NCBI RefSeq assembly: GCF_023715725.1
Contig: NZ_JAMBOT010000004.1
Location: forward strand, 426,537 to 490,536
DNA from: Paenibacillus pasadenensis
GTDB taxonomy: Bacteria; Bacillota; Bacilli; Paenibacillales; Paenibacillaceae
Direction: 5' to 3'
Length of the DNA stretch: 64,000 nucleotides
Shown here: positions 51,846 through 60,774 of the stretch, piece after piece
Layout of the letters: each line of letters begins with the position of its first letter
Position numbering within the stretch: position 1 is the stretch's first letter
Program-made: the position numbers and the translations under genes
The notes under the pieces: generated by a model
What the model saw: the letters and a program-made list of their open reading frames with translations, nothing else
What the model was told of the DNA's origin: nothing
The model's database searches: none

Positions 51846-54647
51846 TTAAACTCTTTTTCGCAGCATCCACACTTCCAGCAAGGAAGTAAGCTGCTCCAGG
51901 TTCAATGGTTTGGAGATATAATCCGAAGCTCCCGCTTCCAAACAGAGCTCCCGGTCCTGCGGCATCGCTTTTGCTGTAATGGCAATGACCGGCAGCTCGC
52001 GGTGCTCAGGATGGCTGCGAATTTTCCGGATTGCCTCGTATCCGTCCATAACCGGCATCATCATGTCCATTAACACCAGATCGCACGGAATATGGTCCAA
52101 AATGTCCAAAGCTTCACTTCCGTTGCTGGCAGAAATCACTTCCATGCCGTTTTTCTCCAGGAAGCTGGTCAAGCTGTAGACATTGCGAATATCGTCGTCG
52201 ACAACAAGCACTCTTCTGCCGGAGTAAGAATTGTCCAAAGCCAATGTCGAATCCGACGCCGCTGCCGGATAAAAGCGCGAGCGATCCTCCAGCTGCCGGA
52301 GCATTGCCCCCTCGGCGGAAAGCTCTTCCTTGAGGATGGACTCGGCGTTTGGTATTTTCGGGACGGCTGGAACAACCAGCTCGTTATACTTGGAGCCAGC
52401 TTCCTTGTGCAGTGAAGGAAGATACAGCGTGAACTTGCTGCCGGCTCCCGGACTGCTCTCCACGGTAAGACTGCCTTGAAGCAGGGCAGCCAGCTCGCGC
52501 GAGATGGACAGGCCAAGTCCCGTGCCGCCGAACTGGCGGCTGGTCGTCCCGTCAGCTTGGCGGAACGCCTCAAAAATCAGCTCATGTTTGGACGGATCGA
52601 TGCCGATGCCCGTATCTCTTATCTCAAATGCAATAACCGGCATGCCGACACGCTCCGGCAGCACTTTGCGGACCGTTTCCCGGTCCGCCTGTGTAATAAC
52701 GAGTGATACCTCGCCTTGGCGGGTGAATTTAAAGGCGTTCGACAGCAGATTTCGTATAATTTGCATCAGCCTTTGCTCATCAGTTACTAGCAGATCCGGC
52801 ACTTCCATCCGGCGAAGGACCGAGAAGGCGAGACCGGTCCGTTCTGCCTGTCCGTGGAACAACGATTCAACCACATGCGGAAGCTCGCTCAAATTGACCG
52901 GCTCCAGCGAAATCTCCATTTTGCCGGCTTCAATTTTGGACAGATCCAAAATATCGTTAATGAGCGACAGCAAATCGGTGCCTGCGGAATGAATGACCTT
53001 GGCAAACTCCTCTTCCTTGGAGGACAAATTGCGTTCCGGGTTCTCTGACAGCATTTGGGATAAAATAAGCATGCTGTTCAGCGGCGTCCTCAGCTCATGC
53101 GACATATTGGCCATAAACTCGTTTTTGTAGCGGGAGCTTCGCTCCAGCTCGGCCGCATAAAGTGTAAGCTCCTGCTGAATCTGCTCCAGACGCAGCGACT
53201 TCTCCTCCGACAGCTGAAACTGGCGGTTCAGCTGCTCGTTTGAAGCGGACAGCTCCTCCTGCTGCGACTGCAGCTCTTCCGCTTGCATTTGCAGCTCCTC
53301 GGTCATGGACTGGGATTCCTGCAGCAAGGATTTAATTTCTTGGGCCGTTTGAACGCGATGCAGCGCCAAGCCCAGCTGCTCTGCCGCTTGACCCGCAAGC
53401 CGCTGCTCTAGCTCGGTATACGGGAAAAAGCGAGCCAGCTCAATAACCGCCAGCGTACGCTGTTCGTATACTACGGGCACAAGCAGCAGATGCTGAGGCC
53501 GTGCACTGCCAAGCCCGGAGCTGACTCTTACATAATCTTGAGGCATATCATAGTGCCGCAATTGCTGTTCAGCCGCGCAGCGGCCGACTAAACCTTCATT
53601 ATATTCAAAAGCAGACGGAAGCGTGCTTTTGAATTCTGGATCTTCAGACAACGATGCGGCCAACCGGTATCGGCGACCGGATTTGATGGAGTCCAGCGTA
53701 TAAACAACGGCGTACGGCGACTGAAGAGCATCGGCCATTGCCGTCACGAACACCTCGCCCGTTTCTTCCCCGGTAGATGTTTGCTGCATGCGTCCGCCAA
53801 GCTGCAATGCCCGCTGCTGCAGCCAGTTGCGCCCTTCAAAATCATCCAGCAGCCGGTTTGTTGCCAGTGCAAGATCCGCAATTTCGTCACGCGACGTTAC
53901 GGCGATCCGCCGGGACAGCTGCTCCTGGCCAAGCACTTCCGCTTCCGTCATTCCAGCGATAGAATCCGTCACGCTCGTCAGTGTGCGAACGACGGAACGC
54001 GATATTCCCCATGCAAACAACCCCGATAATGTGAGCGAGAACAGAAACAGTCCGATCAGGCTCGTGCGCAGCAGGCTGTTGTTGCGCTCCAGCTGCTCCA
54101 GACGCTGCATCGCCTGCTCCTGCTCTCTCTCGCGAAAGGCGTCGAACATGCCGCGCAGCTGATCCATATTTTGCTTGCCGCGGTCGATATCGTAGTAAGC
54201 GGCAATTTTCGCTTCATCGCCGCTCTGCTTGGCTTCGATAATCGGCATCGTAATGTCGAGCCATTCCTTAATCGAATGCTGCACAAGCTCAAGCGCCTTC
54301 GTCTGCGTAGGATTATCCTCCATCATGCCGGTCAGCTGGCTGAAGTTGGACTGCCAAGCGGAGAAGCCTGCGCGGAACGGCTCCAAGTACTGGTCGTCTC
54401 CGGTTATAATGTAGCCCCGCTGGCCGGTTTCCATATCCAGCATGTTTTTCTCTATCGTGAACGTAAGCCTTTGCACGGAGATATCATGTTTAGTGACACG
54501 CTCGGTTTCTTTCTGGACCGCCGACAACTGTGAAAAAACGATCAAAATCGATACAGCGAGACATGCCAGAATAACGGCGTAACCGGCAATGATTTTGCTG
54601 CGGATCGTCACTCTTCGATTCGATTTTAAAGCAGGGACGGGTGCCAT
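51846..54647 (-). CDS. Hybrid sensor histidine kinase (CHASE3-HAMP-GAF-HisKA-ATPase-REC)
   Basis: 933 residues. TM1 about 19-40; extracellular CHASE3 (ETERVTKHDISVQRL; NMLDMETGQRGYIITGDDQYLEPF); TM2 about 185-205; HAMP; GAF about 290-440. A coiled coil (SLLQESQSMTEELQMQAEELQ) leads to HisKA with His in FMANMSHELRTPLNSM, then the ATPase (RNLLSNAFKFT, DTGIGID, GGTGLGLSI). A C-terminal receiver has phospho-Asp in LVLMDMMMPVMDG and KPLN. The CHASE3-HAMP-GAF arrangement resembles multi-sensor phosphorelay kinases. No Hpt or cognate regulator is adjacent. AGGAG precedes ATG. Confidence 0.92.
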   Translation of the reverse strand: MAPVPALKSNRRVTIRSKIIAGYAVILACLAVSILIVFSQLSAVQKETERVTKHDISVQRLTFTIEKNMLDMETGQRGYIITGDDQYLEPFRAGFSAWQSNFSQLTGMMEDNPTQTKALELVQHSIKEWLDITMPIIEAKQSGDEAKIAAYYDIDRGKQNMDQLRGMFDAFREREQEQAMQRLEQLERNNSLLRTSLIGLFLFSLTLSGLFAWGISRSVVRTLTSVTDSIAGMTEAEVLGQEQLSRRIAVTSRDEIADLALATNRLLDDFEGRNWLQQRALQLGGRMQQTSTGEETGEVFVTAMADALQSPYAVVYTLDSIKSGRRYRLAASLSEDPEFKSTLPSAFEYNEGLVGRCAAEQQLRHYDMPQDYVRVSSGLGSARPQHLLLVPVVYEQRTLAVIELARFFPYTELEQRLAGQAAEQLGLALHRVQTAQEIKSLLQESQSMTEELQMQAEELQSQQEELSASNEQLNRQFQLSEEKSLRLEQIQQELTLYAAELERSSRYKNEFMANMSHELRTPLNSMLILSQMLSENPERNLSSKEEEFAKVIHSAGTDLLSLINDILDLSKIEAGKMEISLEPVNLSELPHVVESLFHGQAERTGLAFSVLRRMEVPDLLVTDEQRLMQIIRNLLSNAFKFTRQGEVSLVITQADRETVRKVLPERVGMPVIAFEIRDTGIGIDPSKHELIFEAFRQADGTTSRQFGGTGLGLSISRELAALLQGSLTVESSPGAGSKFTLYLPSLHKEAGSKYNELVVPAVPKIPNAESILKEELSAEGAMLRQLEDRSRFYPAAASDSTLALDNSYSGRRVLVVDDDIRNVYSLTSFLEKNGMEVISASNGSEALDILDHIPCDLVLMDMMMPVMDGYEAIRKIRSHPEHRELPVIAITAKAMPQDRELCLEAGASDYISKPLNLEQLTSLLEVWMLRKRV

Positions 54648-54700
54648 TGCTTGTAATGCTCCTGTCTGATGCGCCGCTCCGGCAGAGGGGCATCCAAAAT

Positions 54701-54729
54701 ATAAAAGAAAAGCGGCCCAAGGACCGCTA
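54701..54729 (-). terminator. Terminator of the SDR gene
   Basis: AGCGG/CCGCT stem followed by TTTTCTTTT on the minus strand; overlaps the SDR stop. Confidence 0.7.
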
Positions 54730-55509
54730 TGTTACAGGCGATTTGCCGCCGTCAATATTTAGCGCTGTTCCCGTTACATATGAAGCTGCGCCTGATGCGA
54801 GAAAAACGATGGCGTTGGCAGCCTCCGCCGTGTCTCCGATTCTGCCAAGCGGTATATCGTGGCGCGAATCCCGTGCATATTGCTCCCAGGTCAGCTCCGG
54901 GCTTGTCCTCCGCCACACCGCTTCGATTTGAGCGCTGCGGATTAGGCCAATGCATACCGCATTAACTCGGATGCCGAACTCAGCCAAATCACGGCTCATC
55001 GCTTTGGTAAGCGCAATTCCCGCCGCTCTCGTTACCGAGGACGGCAGCGATGCTTTAGGCGGCGTTTTGCCGCCGATTGCCGTCACATTAACGACAGCCC
55101 CGCCGGAATCCTTCATATAAGGCAGGGCTGCCTGCGTCATGTTTACTGCGCCAAGCAGTTTAAGATCAAGGTCGGCTTTCCACGCGGGGGCGTCCGCCTT
55201 GTCGAACGGCGCCGCTGCTGCAGTTCCAGCATTGTTGATCAAAATGTCGATTCCGCCATTCCAGGCCTGCGCGATGCTCTGCACCGCTGTTGAAGCGGAT
55301 GCTTCGTCCGAAACATCGCCCTGTACCGCCAGCACTTCGCCGCCTGTACTTTCGCGAATCCGGGCAGCCGCTTCCTTCAGCTCAGCCGCTGTCCGGGCAA
55401 TAATGGCTACCTTTGCGCCTTCAAGCGACAAAGCCATTGCAGTCGCAAACCCGATGCCTTTGCTCCCGCCCGTAACAATGGCTCGTTTATTTTGCAAATT
55501 AAGCTCCAT
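54727..55509 (-). CDS. Short-chain dehydrogenase/reductase with altered catalytic residues
   Basis: 260 residues from MELNLQNKRA (AGGAGGGAC upstream). Cofactor motif TGGSKGIG (13-20) and NNAG (92-95) are intact, typical of classical NAD(P) SDRs. At the catalytic positions the usual Tyr-x-x-x-Lys reads Ser157...Arg161 (SSVTRAAGIALTKAM) and the catalytic Ser is Ala144 (NVTAIGG). A divergent SDR subfamily with SVTRAAG in this place exists, so this looks like a maintained feature rather than decay. Substrate unknown; cytoplasmic. Lies 79 bp after the aldose epimerase gene. Confidence 0.88.
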   Translation of the reverse strand: MELNLQNKRAIVTGGSKGIGFATAMALSLEGAKVAIIARTAAELKEAAARIRESTGGEVLAVQGDVSDEASASTAVQSIAQAWNGGIDILINNAGTAAAAPFDKADAPAWKADLDLKLLGAVNMTQAALPYMKDSGGAVVNVTAIGGKTPPKASLPSSVTRAAGIALTKAMSRDLAEFGIRVNAVCIGLIRSAQIEAVWRRTSPELTWEQYARDSRHDIPLGRIGDTAEAANAIVFLASGAASYVTGTALNIDGGKSPVT

Positions 55510-55550
55510 AAGTCCCTCCTGGACGGCCGATTTCCCGTTCCATACGAGGC

Positions 55551-55564
55551 ATTTCCCGGGAAAT
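55551..55564. promoter_or_regulatory. 14-bp perfect palindrome before the SDR gene
   Basis: ATTTCCCGGGAAAT in the 79-bp gap between the epimerase and SDR genes. Possible operator; no partner known. Confidence 0.3.
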
Positions 55565-55588
55565 CGACGCATATGTCGGAATTTAAGG

Positions 55589-56590
55589 TTAGTGCTGCTG
55601 TGCCTTCACATACAATCGGCCCAGCTCCTGCCAAATCTCACCCGGCCCCAAGCTGAACAGTCCGATTTCTTCGGCAGGCAGATCTATATTAGGTGCATTG
55701 ACCAGGTTGATTTGCGGCTCGGGGCATACAAAATCCTGGCCGCCATTGTTATAAATCATCCATTGTTTATAGGATGTTCCGACATCATAGACAAGCGTAA
55801 CGCCTCGTTTCGTGTCGGTCAGTTCCATGCGATTGCGGCCGTTTTGAGGCTCGACCGTATAATGATTGTCCAGCGCTGTCCAGAAAGGATCTACTCCCTC
55901 CCCTTTCAATGCTTCCTCCTGCGGAGTCAATGCAAGATAACGGCCGGTAGGCAGCATACGCTCGCTCATTTCCCAACGGCGGCCTACCGTAAGCTTCATC
56001 CGGTAGTCTTTTTCCGAGCTCCCTTGAGCAAATGGAACATTCAGCGTCGTATGGAAAGCAAGCAGACAAGGCATTGCTTCTTGCCCGTCATTGCGTACGG
56101 TCACCTGCTGCGCCAGTCCGTCCGGACTAAGCGTGTAATGCAGTCTTACCGTATAACGGAACGGGAACCGGCGGTAAGCGCTATGCTCTTCGTCGACACG
56201 CACCGACACCGTAACATAACTTTCCTCGCCCTTGCAGCCGAAGCTTTCCACTTCCCATGGAACCTGGAAAAGGAAGCCGTGAATATGGTTTTCCCGCTCC
56301 GGTTCGTTTACCGGCAGCTGATAAATCCGGCCTTGGAATGGAAAGCGTCCGTCTTCAAAGCGGTTTGGCGGAAATAAAACAGGAATTCCCCATACTACAG
56401 AGGATTCCTTGAACTTCGGCATATCCTCTTGGGAAGGCTCCCGCAAAAAACGGTACCCTGTCGTAAGATCACGGAACGCAATCATATTGCCGCCGATTTC
56501 CGGCAGCATAACTGCCTCGTAATTGCCTGCACGCAAATAGATCGCTTTCTGGCCTTGATAAATGCCCTCGAATGCACTGCTCGCTCCCAT
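55589..56590 (-). CDS. Aldose 1-epimerase (mutarotase) family protein
   Basis: 333 residues, galactose-mutarotase fold: AVMLPEIGGNMIAFRDL at the N-terminus, NHIHGFLFQVPWEV with the first catalytic-type His (GFLF context), LLAFHTTLNVPF with the second His, and CPEPQINLVNAPN with the base Glu. It interconverts anomers of a sugar or acts as a sugar-phosphate or sugar-binding homologue. No sugar operon flanks it, so substrate is open. GGAGCAGTCG-like site before ATG is weak to moderate. First of the epimerase-SDR pair. Confidence 0.88.
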   Translation of the reverse strand: MGASSAFEGIYQGQKAIYLRAGNYEAVMLPEIGGNMIAFRDLTTGYRFLREPSQEDMPKFKESSVVWGIPVLFPPNRFEDGRFPFQGRIYQLPVNEPERENHIHGFLFQVPWEVESFGCKGEESYVTVSVRVDEEHSAYRRFPFRYTVRLHYTLSPDGLAQQVTVRNDGQEAMPCLLAFHTTLNVPFAQGSSEKDYRMKLTVGRRWEMSERMLPTGRYLALTPQEEALKGEGVDPFWTALDNHYTVEPQNGRNRMELTDTKRGVTLVYDVGTSYKQWMIYNNGGQDFVCPEPQINLVNAPNIDLPAEEIGLFSLGPGEIWQELGRLYVKAQQH

Positions 56591-56713
56591 CTTTGCGACT
56601 GCTCCTCTCTCTCATTCAACTGCTACTAGAGTACCATAATGCGAGATTGATAATCTATGGTGTCCCGCAGAATAGCGGCTAGAAACGATAGTTAGCGGAA
56701 TGCCGATGACATG

Positions 56714-56746
56714 AAAAAAGCTCCTGAAGCCCGAAGCTTCAGGAGC
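56714..56746 (-). terminator. Terminator probably belonging to the MMPL operon
   Basis: GCTCCTGAAGC / GCTTCAGGAGC stem followed by six T on the minus strand. A second perfect hairpin (GAATGCAGCAG / CTGCTGCATTC, 56750-56777) precedes it. It is 270 bp after the MMPL stop, with the 163-bp inverted-repeat element in between. Confidence 0.8.
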
Positions 56747-56832
56747 AATGAATGCAGCAGATGAGGCTGCTGCATTCACTCAAACTATTTTACGATAGGA
56801 TTTCGACATCAAATAGCTGCTTTTTCGTACCT

Positions 56833-56995
56833 AGGGCGTGTCTGAAAACCCGCTCTGGGGCATCTTACACCGCCTTTCCGCCCCCTGCTTCGTCACTTTT
56901 GCTTGACGTACCCCCGGTACGCCTTCACAAAAGTTCCTTGCATGGAACGAAAATTCGCCAAAATCTGCTACCCTCGGAGTATTCAGACACGCCCT
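56833..56995. mobile_element. 163-bp MITE-like element with 14-bp terminal inverted repeats
   Basis: Ends are AGGGCGTGTCTGAA and TTCAGACACGCCCT, perfect over 14 bp. No coding capacity. Internal hairpins CTTTTG...GTACCCCCGGTAC...CAAAAG and GTTCC-TTGCAT-GGAAC give a highly structured element. No target duplication is obvious beyond a possible short one. Could be a MITE of a transposon or a dispersed structured repeat. The rest of the 426-bp gap holds the terminator pair. Confidence 0.7.
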
Positions 56996-57016
56996 GATCG
57001 AATCTTGTCAGCCTTT

Positions 57017-60000
57017 CTACCGGTCAGCCATAAACGGCTCGCGCTGAACGGAATCTCCCGCATCGGCACGGCTGCTTTGACTCATGAACGGCCACCAGTT
57101 GGCCGGACCGAACATGCGCACCATGACCGGAATGAATAGCGGCAGGATAAGCACTGCGTAAAGCAGCAGTCCAACCAGGACAATCGTGGCAATCTGCATC
57201 AGCGACATGACTCCGGAAGGAAGCATTGCGGCGAACGTCCCGCCCAAAATAACCGCAGCGGATAAAATAACCGATCCCATGTTGCGCATGGCGAGCAGAA
57301 TCGCTTCTTGCACCGGCAGATGTTTATACTCCCGGAAGCGGTCGAGCAGGAAGATGCTGTAATCGACGCCAAGTGCGATCAGCAGCACGAAGCTGAAAAA
57401 CGGCACCGGCCAGCTGATTCCGGAATAATCCAATATGCGGCTGAAAATAACTTCCGCCACCGCGACCGACGTATAGTAGGTGATCAGCAGCGAAGCCATA
57501 ATATAGGCAGGAATAATAATGGAGCGGAACAGCAAAATGAGAATAATGGAAATTCCGATCATCATCAGGATGACGGTGCGGTTATAGTCCGCTTTGGAAA
57601 TCATATTCAAATCATGCTGCGTGCTTGTTATGCCTCCAAGTGCATATTGAGCTTTGCTGTACGGAGTTCCGGCAAGCCCTCTTTCAATGGCCGCTTCGAC
57701 ATCCGGAATTTTGTCCAGCGTCTGTTTTTCGTAAGGGTTGGATGCAAACACGACATCTAATGTTGCAATAGTGCCGGCCTGGGACACGTAAACGTCCACT
57801 GCTTTTTGGAACTGCTCGTCGTTTAGCGCTTGCTCCGGCAAGTTCCACCCGGTTAGGCTGCGGCTAGGGGAATCCGACAGCTCGGTCAGGTAGGTTTTCG
57901 CTTCCGACAGGCCGTCGGATACTTGATTGATGCCGCCGGCGCTTTGGTCGAGCCCGCTTGTCAGCTGGCCGAGCTGTTTGCCCAGATCAGCAAAACCTTG
58001 CTGCAGCTGCTGCTGGCCACCTTTAAGCTCATCGAAACCGGCGCTGACCTGCGGCAGCTGTCCGATAATTTGGCCTTGGCCGCCCGCTGCCTGCGAAATT
58101 CCCTTCTGCAGCTCAGCGATACCTGCAGCCAGCTTGCGCAAGCCGTCGCCGAGCGCTGCCTGGCCGGCGCTGGCCTGCTCCAGTCCGCTGTTCGCCTTAG
58201 CCATTCCCTGTACAGCTCCGGCTAGCTGCTCATTTGCTTTCCTCAGCCCTTCGCCAAGCTGTTCTGACCCGCCTTGCAGGCCTCCAAGAGATTGCATTGC
58301 CGATTGATACTGCTCATCGCCTTGCAGCTCCGGGTATTTGTCCCCCAGTGCCTGGAACGCCTGCTGCAGCCCTGCAAGCCCATCCGTCAGCTGCTTTTGG
58401 CTCGTCGCAAGCTGACCGTAAGCATTGCTCAGCTGGCTTAGTCCTCCCTCTGCCTGGCGGTAGCCTTTCAGCAGCTCGGTGCTTGCAGCAGCCAGCTGCT
58501 CGGCGCTTTTCCGCGCCTGCTCCAACCCGGTATAAAGCTCGCCGGCTCCAGCCGAGCCGTCTTCAAGCCCTTTTTGAATACGGCGCAAGCCGTCCTCAAG
58601 CTGTTCAACGCCGTTTTGCAGCTTGGCGGTTCCGTCAACCAGCTCGCCGGCTCCAGCAGCTGCTTCCTCCAGCTTCGGCGCGTTAGCAGCCAGACTTGCG
58701 CTGGCATCGGAAAGGCCTTTGCCGATTTTGTCCAGCCCGTCCGTGCTTTGGCCGATGCCATCCTGAAGCGTTCCTGCTTGCGAGGCAACCTCCAGATCCT
58801 TCAGCGGCTCGCCCGTCGGCCTTGTGGCGCTGCGAACCAGCTTAACGCCTTCGATTTTCGCCAGCTCACGGCTCACTTGCTCCAGCGCTGCCAAGCCCTC
58901 TTTACTGTCAAAGCTCTGATCGCTCTTCAGCACAACCGTAGTTGGCATGGAATCGCCGGGGCCGAAGCTGCCGGAAATTAGATTGAATGCTTTAACGGAT
59001 TCGTATTTCTCGCCGATTTCATCCAAGGAGTTGAACGAAATGGCATTTTTATACGAAACGAGAAACGGCACAATCACAATCGCCAGCAGCAGCAGAGCCC
59101 ATAATGGCTTGCGAAGCGAGAAGCGGCCCATGCGGTCCCATATCCGGCTCTCGTTATGCTCCAGCGATCCTTTTTTGGGCCAGAACAGAGCATTGCCAAG
59201 CACAGCCATGAAAAACGGTACAAGCGTCACAAGCGCAATCATCAGCACGGCAACGCCGACAGCTACCGCAACGGCCGACCGGTACAGGCTGAAGGTAGAA
59301 AAACCGATTGAAGCAAAACCGATCAGCACAGCTAGACCGGAAATAAGCACTGTGCGGCCGGCATTTTTATAGGTATGAATAATGGCTTCCGTACGATCGC
59401 GTCCGCTCGCAAGCTCCTCCTTGTAACGGCTGATCAATAGAATACAGTAGTCCGTTCCGATACCAAACATAATCGCCACCATAAAAATCTGTGTGAACGT
59501 CGAGATCGGAAACCCGGCATACTCCGCCAAATAAGCAACAATCGATTGGGACAGCAAATAACTGAGTCCCACAACAAGCAGCGGCACAAAAGGAGCCACC
59601 GCGGAACGGAACACGAGAAACAGAATAACAAGAATAAAAATAACCGTAATATATTCCGTCTTGGCCAGCCCTTCCATCGAGCTGCGTGTCTGATCCTCTT
59701 CAATCAGCCATTCCGAGGTGTAATAGTGGTCGACTTTAATATTGTCCGCCGCGGCATAAAGAGCGTCCTGCAGTTCTTTTCGCTCCTTGCCGCCACTTTC
59801 AATCGAGACTAACGCCAGAACGGTTTTGCCGTCCTTCGCCACCAATTGATCCTTTAGCTCCTCCTGGTCGAAGGGGCTCGTCACAGAAGTAATGCCCAGG
59901 CTTTTCTGACCGGCTAGCGCAGCAAGTCCGCGTTTGATCTCGTCCTGGTCAGCGCTGGTCAGCCCTTCCGCCCGGTGAAACACAAGCACAGCCGACTGTT

Positions 60001-60205
60001 CATCTTTACTTGAGGCTTCAGCGGCAGCATTCTTTTCCTTCAACAGCTCCTTGGCATGAGAGGAGGAATAACCGTCCGGCACGGTGATCTGCCCTTTATC
60101 TCTAACAAGCTGCGCCATGTCCGGAGCCAGCAGCATAAGTCCTGCCGATAGAACAATCCACGCAATCAAAATAACCCAGCGCAATTTCAGTATCGTTCTC
60201 AACAC
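57017..60205 (-). CDS. MMPL/RND-family membrane transporter (YdgH-like)
   Basis: 1062 residues. Two sets of six membrane helices (about 170-370 and 850-1030) with TM1 and TM7, and MMPL motifs MFGIGTDYCILLISRYKEEL and ALGVDYSIFLLDRFREY. Between them is a very long outside region (about 500-800) of GLxxLxxGLxxx-type helical repeats, like that of YhgE. Exports lipids or small hydrophobic compounds using the proton gradient (family knowledge); substrate unknown. A marR-type gene lies 34 bp upstream on the same strand, as in ydgG-ydgH of B. subtilis. Confidence 0.92.
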   Translation of the reverse strand: MLRTILKLRWVILIAWIVLSAGLMLLAPDMAQLVRDKGQITVPDGYSSSHAKELLKEKNAAAEASSKDEQSAVLVFHRAEGLTSADQDEIKRGLAALAGQKSLGITSVTSPFDQEELKDQLVAKDGKTVLALVSIESGGKERKELQDALYAAADNIKVDHYYTSEWLIEEDQTRSSMEGLAKTEYITVIFILVILFLVFRSAVAPFVPLLVVGLSYLLSQSIVAYLAEYAGFPISTFTQIFMVAIMFGIGTDYCILLISRYKEELASGRDRTEAIIHTYKNAGRTVLISGLAVLIGFASIGFSTFSLYRSAVAVAVGVAVLMIALVTLVPFFMAVLGNALFWPKKGSLEHNESRIWDRMGRFSLRKPLWALLLLAIVIVPFLVSYKNAISFNSLDEIGEKYESVKAFNLISGSFGPGDSMPTTVVLKSDQSFDSKEGLAALEQVSRELAKIEGVKLVRSATRPTGEPLKDLEVASQAGTLQDGIGQSTDGLDKIGKGLSDASASLAANAPKLEEAAAGAGELVDGTAKLQNGVEQLEDGLRRIQKGLEDGSAGAGELYTGLEQARKSAEQLAAASTELLKGYRQAEGGLSQLSNAYGQLATSQKQLTDGLAGLQQAFQALGDKYPELQGDEQYQSAMQSLGGLQGGSEQLGEGLRKANEQLAGAVQGMAKANSGLEQASAGQAALGDGLRKLAAGIAELQKGISQAAGGQGQIIGQLPQVSAGFDELKGGQQQLQQGFADLGKQLGQLTSGLDQSAGGINQVSDGLSEAKTYLTELSDSPSRSLTGWNLPEQALNDEQFQKAVDVYVSQAGTIATLDVVFASNPYEKQTLDKIPDVEAAIERGLAGTPYSKAQYALGGITSTQHDLNMISKADYNRTVILMMIGISIILILLFRSIIIPAYIMASLLITYYTSVAVAEVIFSRILDYSGISWPVPFFSFVLLIALGVDYSIFLLDRFREYKHLPVQEAILLAMRNMGSVILSAAVILGGTFAAMLPSGVMSLMQIATIVLVGLLLYAVLILPLFIPVMVRMFGPANWWPFMSQSSRADAGDSVQREPFMADR

Positions 60206-60239
60206 TCAACGCTCCTTCTCAATCAACGATTTTCTCTTT

Positions 60240-60677
60240 TTAGTCCTTCAGCCGATTTGCCAGCAGCTCAAAGGTTTCGATGAATTGAACGGCATCATCC
60301 TCACTGAAGTGGCCGATATAACCTCCAAGCGTCTCGGACATAATTGCCCCGTACTGTTCGGCTAAACGTGATCCTTCCTCCGTCAACGACAAATGAATGA
60401 CCCGCCGGTCTTGTTGATCTGGTTTGCGGAAAATCATGCCTTTATCCACGAGTTTGTTTATAATAGAAGTAATACTGCTTTTGTTCACGCAAAATGCCTC
60501 CGCAAGCTCCGAGGATGTGCTCTGAGTATGCAGATTCAAATATCGGACAATGGAGAACTGTTCCCTCGTCATGTCGCCAGTCAGTTTATCCTGTACTAAT
60601 GCGTTAAATCTTCTTGTTACAAAAAAACTGGCGATTTCGTAGCGCTCAATGATTTCCTTCAGCTTAGCCTCTTCCAT
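60240..60677 (-). CDS. MarR-family transcriptional regulator
   Basis: 145 residues from MEEAKLKEII (AAAGGAG six to seven bases upstream). Winged helix: LTGDMTREQFSIVRYLN, SSELAEAFCVNKSSITSIINKLVDKGMI and wing DQQDRRVIHLSLTEEGSRL. Co-transcribed with the MMPL exporter and probably autorepressing through the GTTTCA-ATA-TGAAAC palindrome just upstream. Ligand likely a membrane-active or toxic compound exported by MMPL (inference). Confidence 0.92.
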   Translation of the reverse strand: MEEAKLKEIIERYEIASFFVTRRFNALVQDKLTGDMTREQFSIVRYLNLHTQSTSSELAEAFCVNKSSITSIINKLVDKGMIFRKPDQQDRRVIHLSLTEEGSRLAEQYGAIMSETLGGYIGHFSEDDAVQFIETFELLANRLKD

Positions 60678-60701
60678 GACGGCTCCTTTCACGTTGTACA
60701 A

Positions 60702-60716
60702 GTTTCAATATGAAAC
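60702..60716. promoter_or_regulatory. Putative MarR operator
   Basis: GTTTCA-ATA-TGAAAC, perfect 6-bp arms, located between the predicted promoter (TTGACA-N18-TATGGT) and the MarR start; the usual place for autorepression. Confidence 0.6.
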
Positions 60717-60730
60717 AATTAGATATTCGA

Positions 60731-60760
60731 ACCATATCACAATAAAAAGCCGCCTGTCAA
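60731..60760 (-). promoter_or_regulatory. Predicted promoter of marR-mmpL
   Basis: TTGACA, 18-bp spacer, TATGGT on the minus strand. The -35 lies within the terminator hairpin of the upstream WYL gene. Confidence 0.6.
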
Positions 60761-60774
60761 CAGACAAGCAGCTT
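60747..60774 (-). terminator. Terminator overlapping the WYL regulator stop
   Basis: AAGCTGCTTGTC / GACAGGCGGCTT stem followed by TTTTATT. The stem begins inside the WYL gene stop codon and covers the -35 of the next transcript. Confidence 0.8.
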
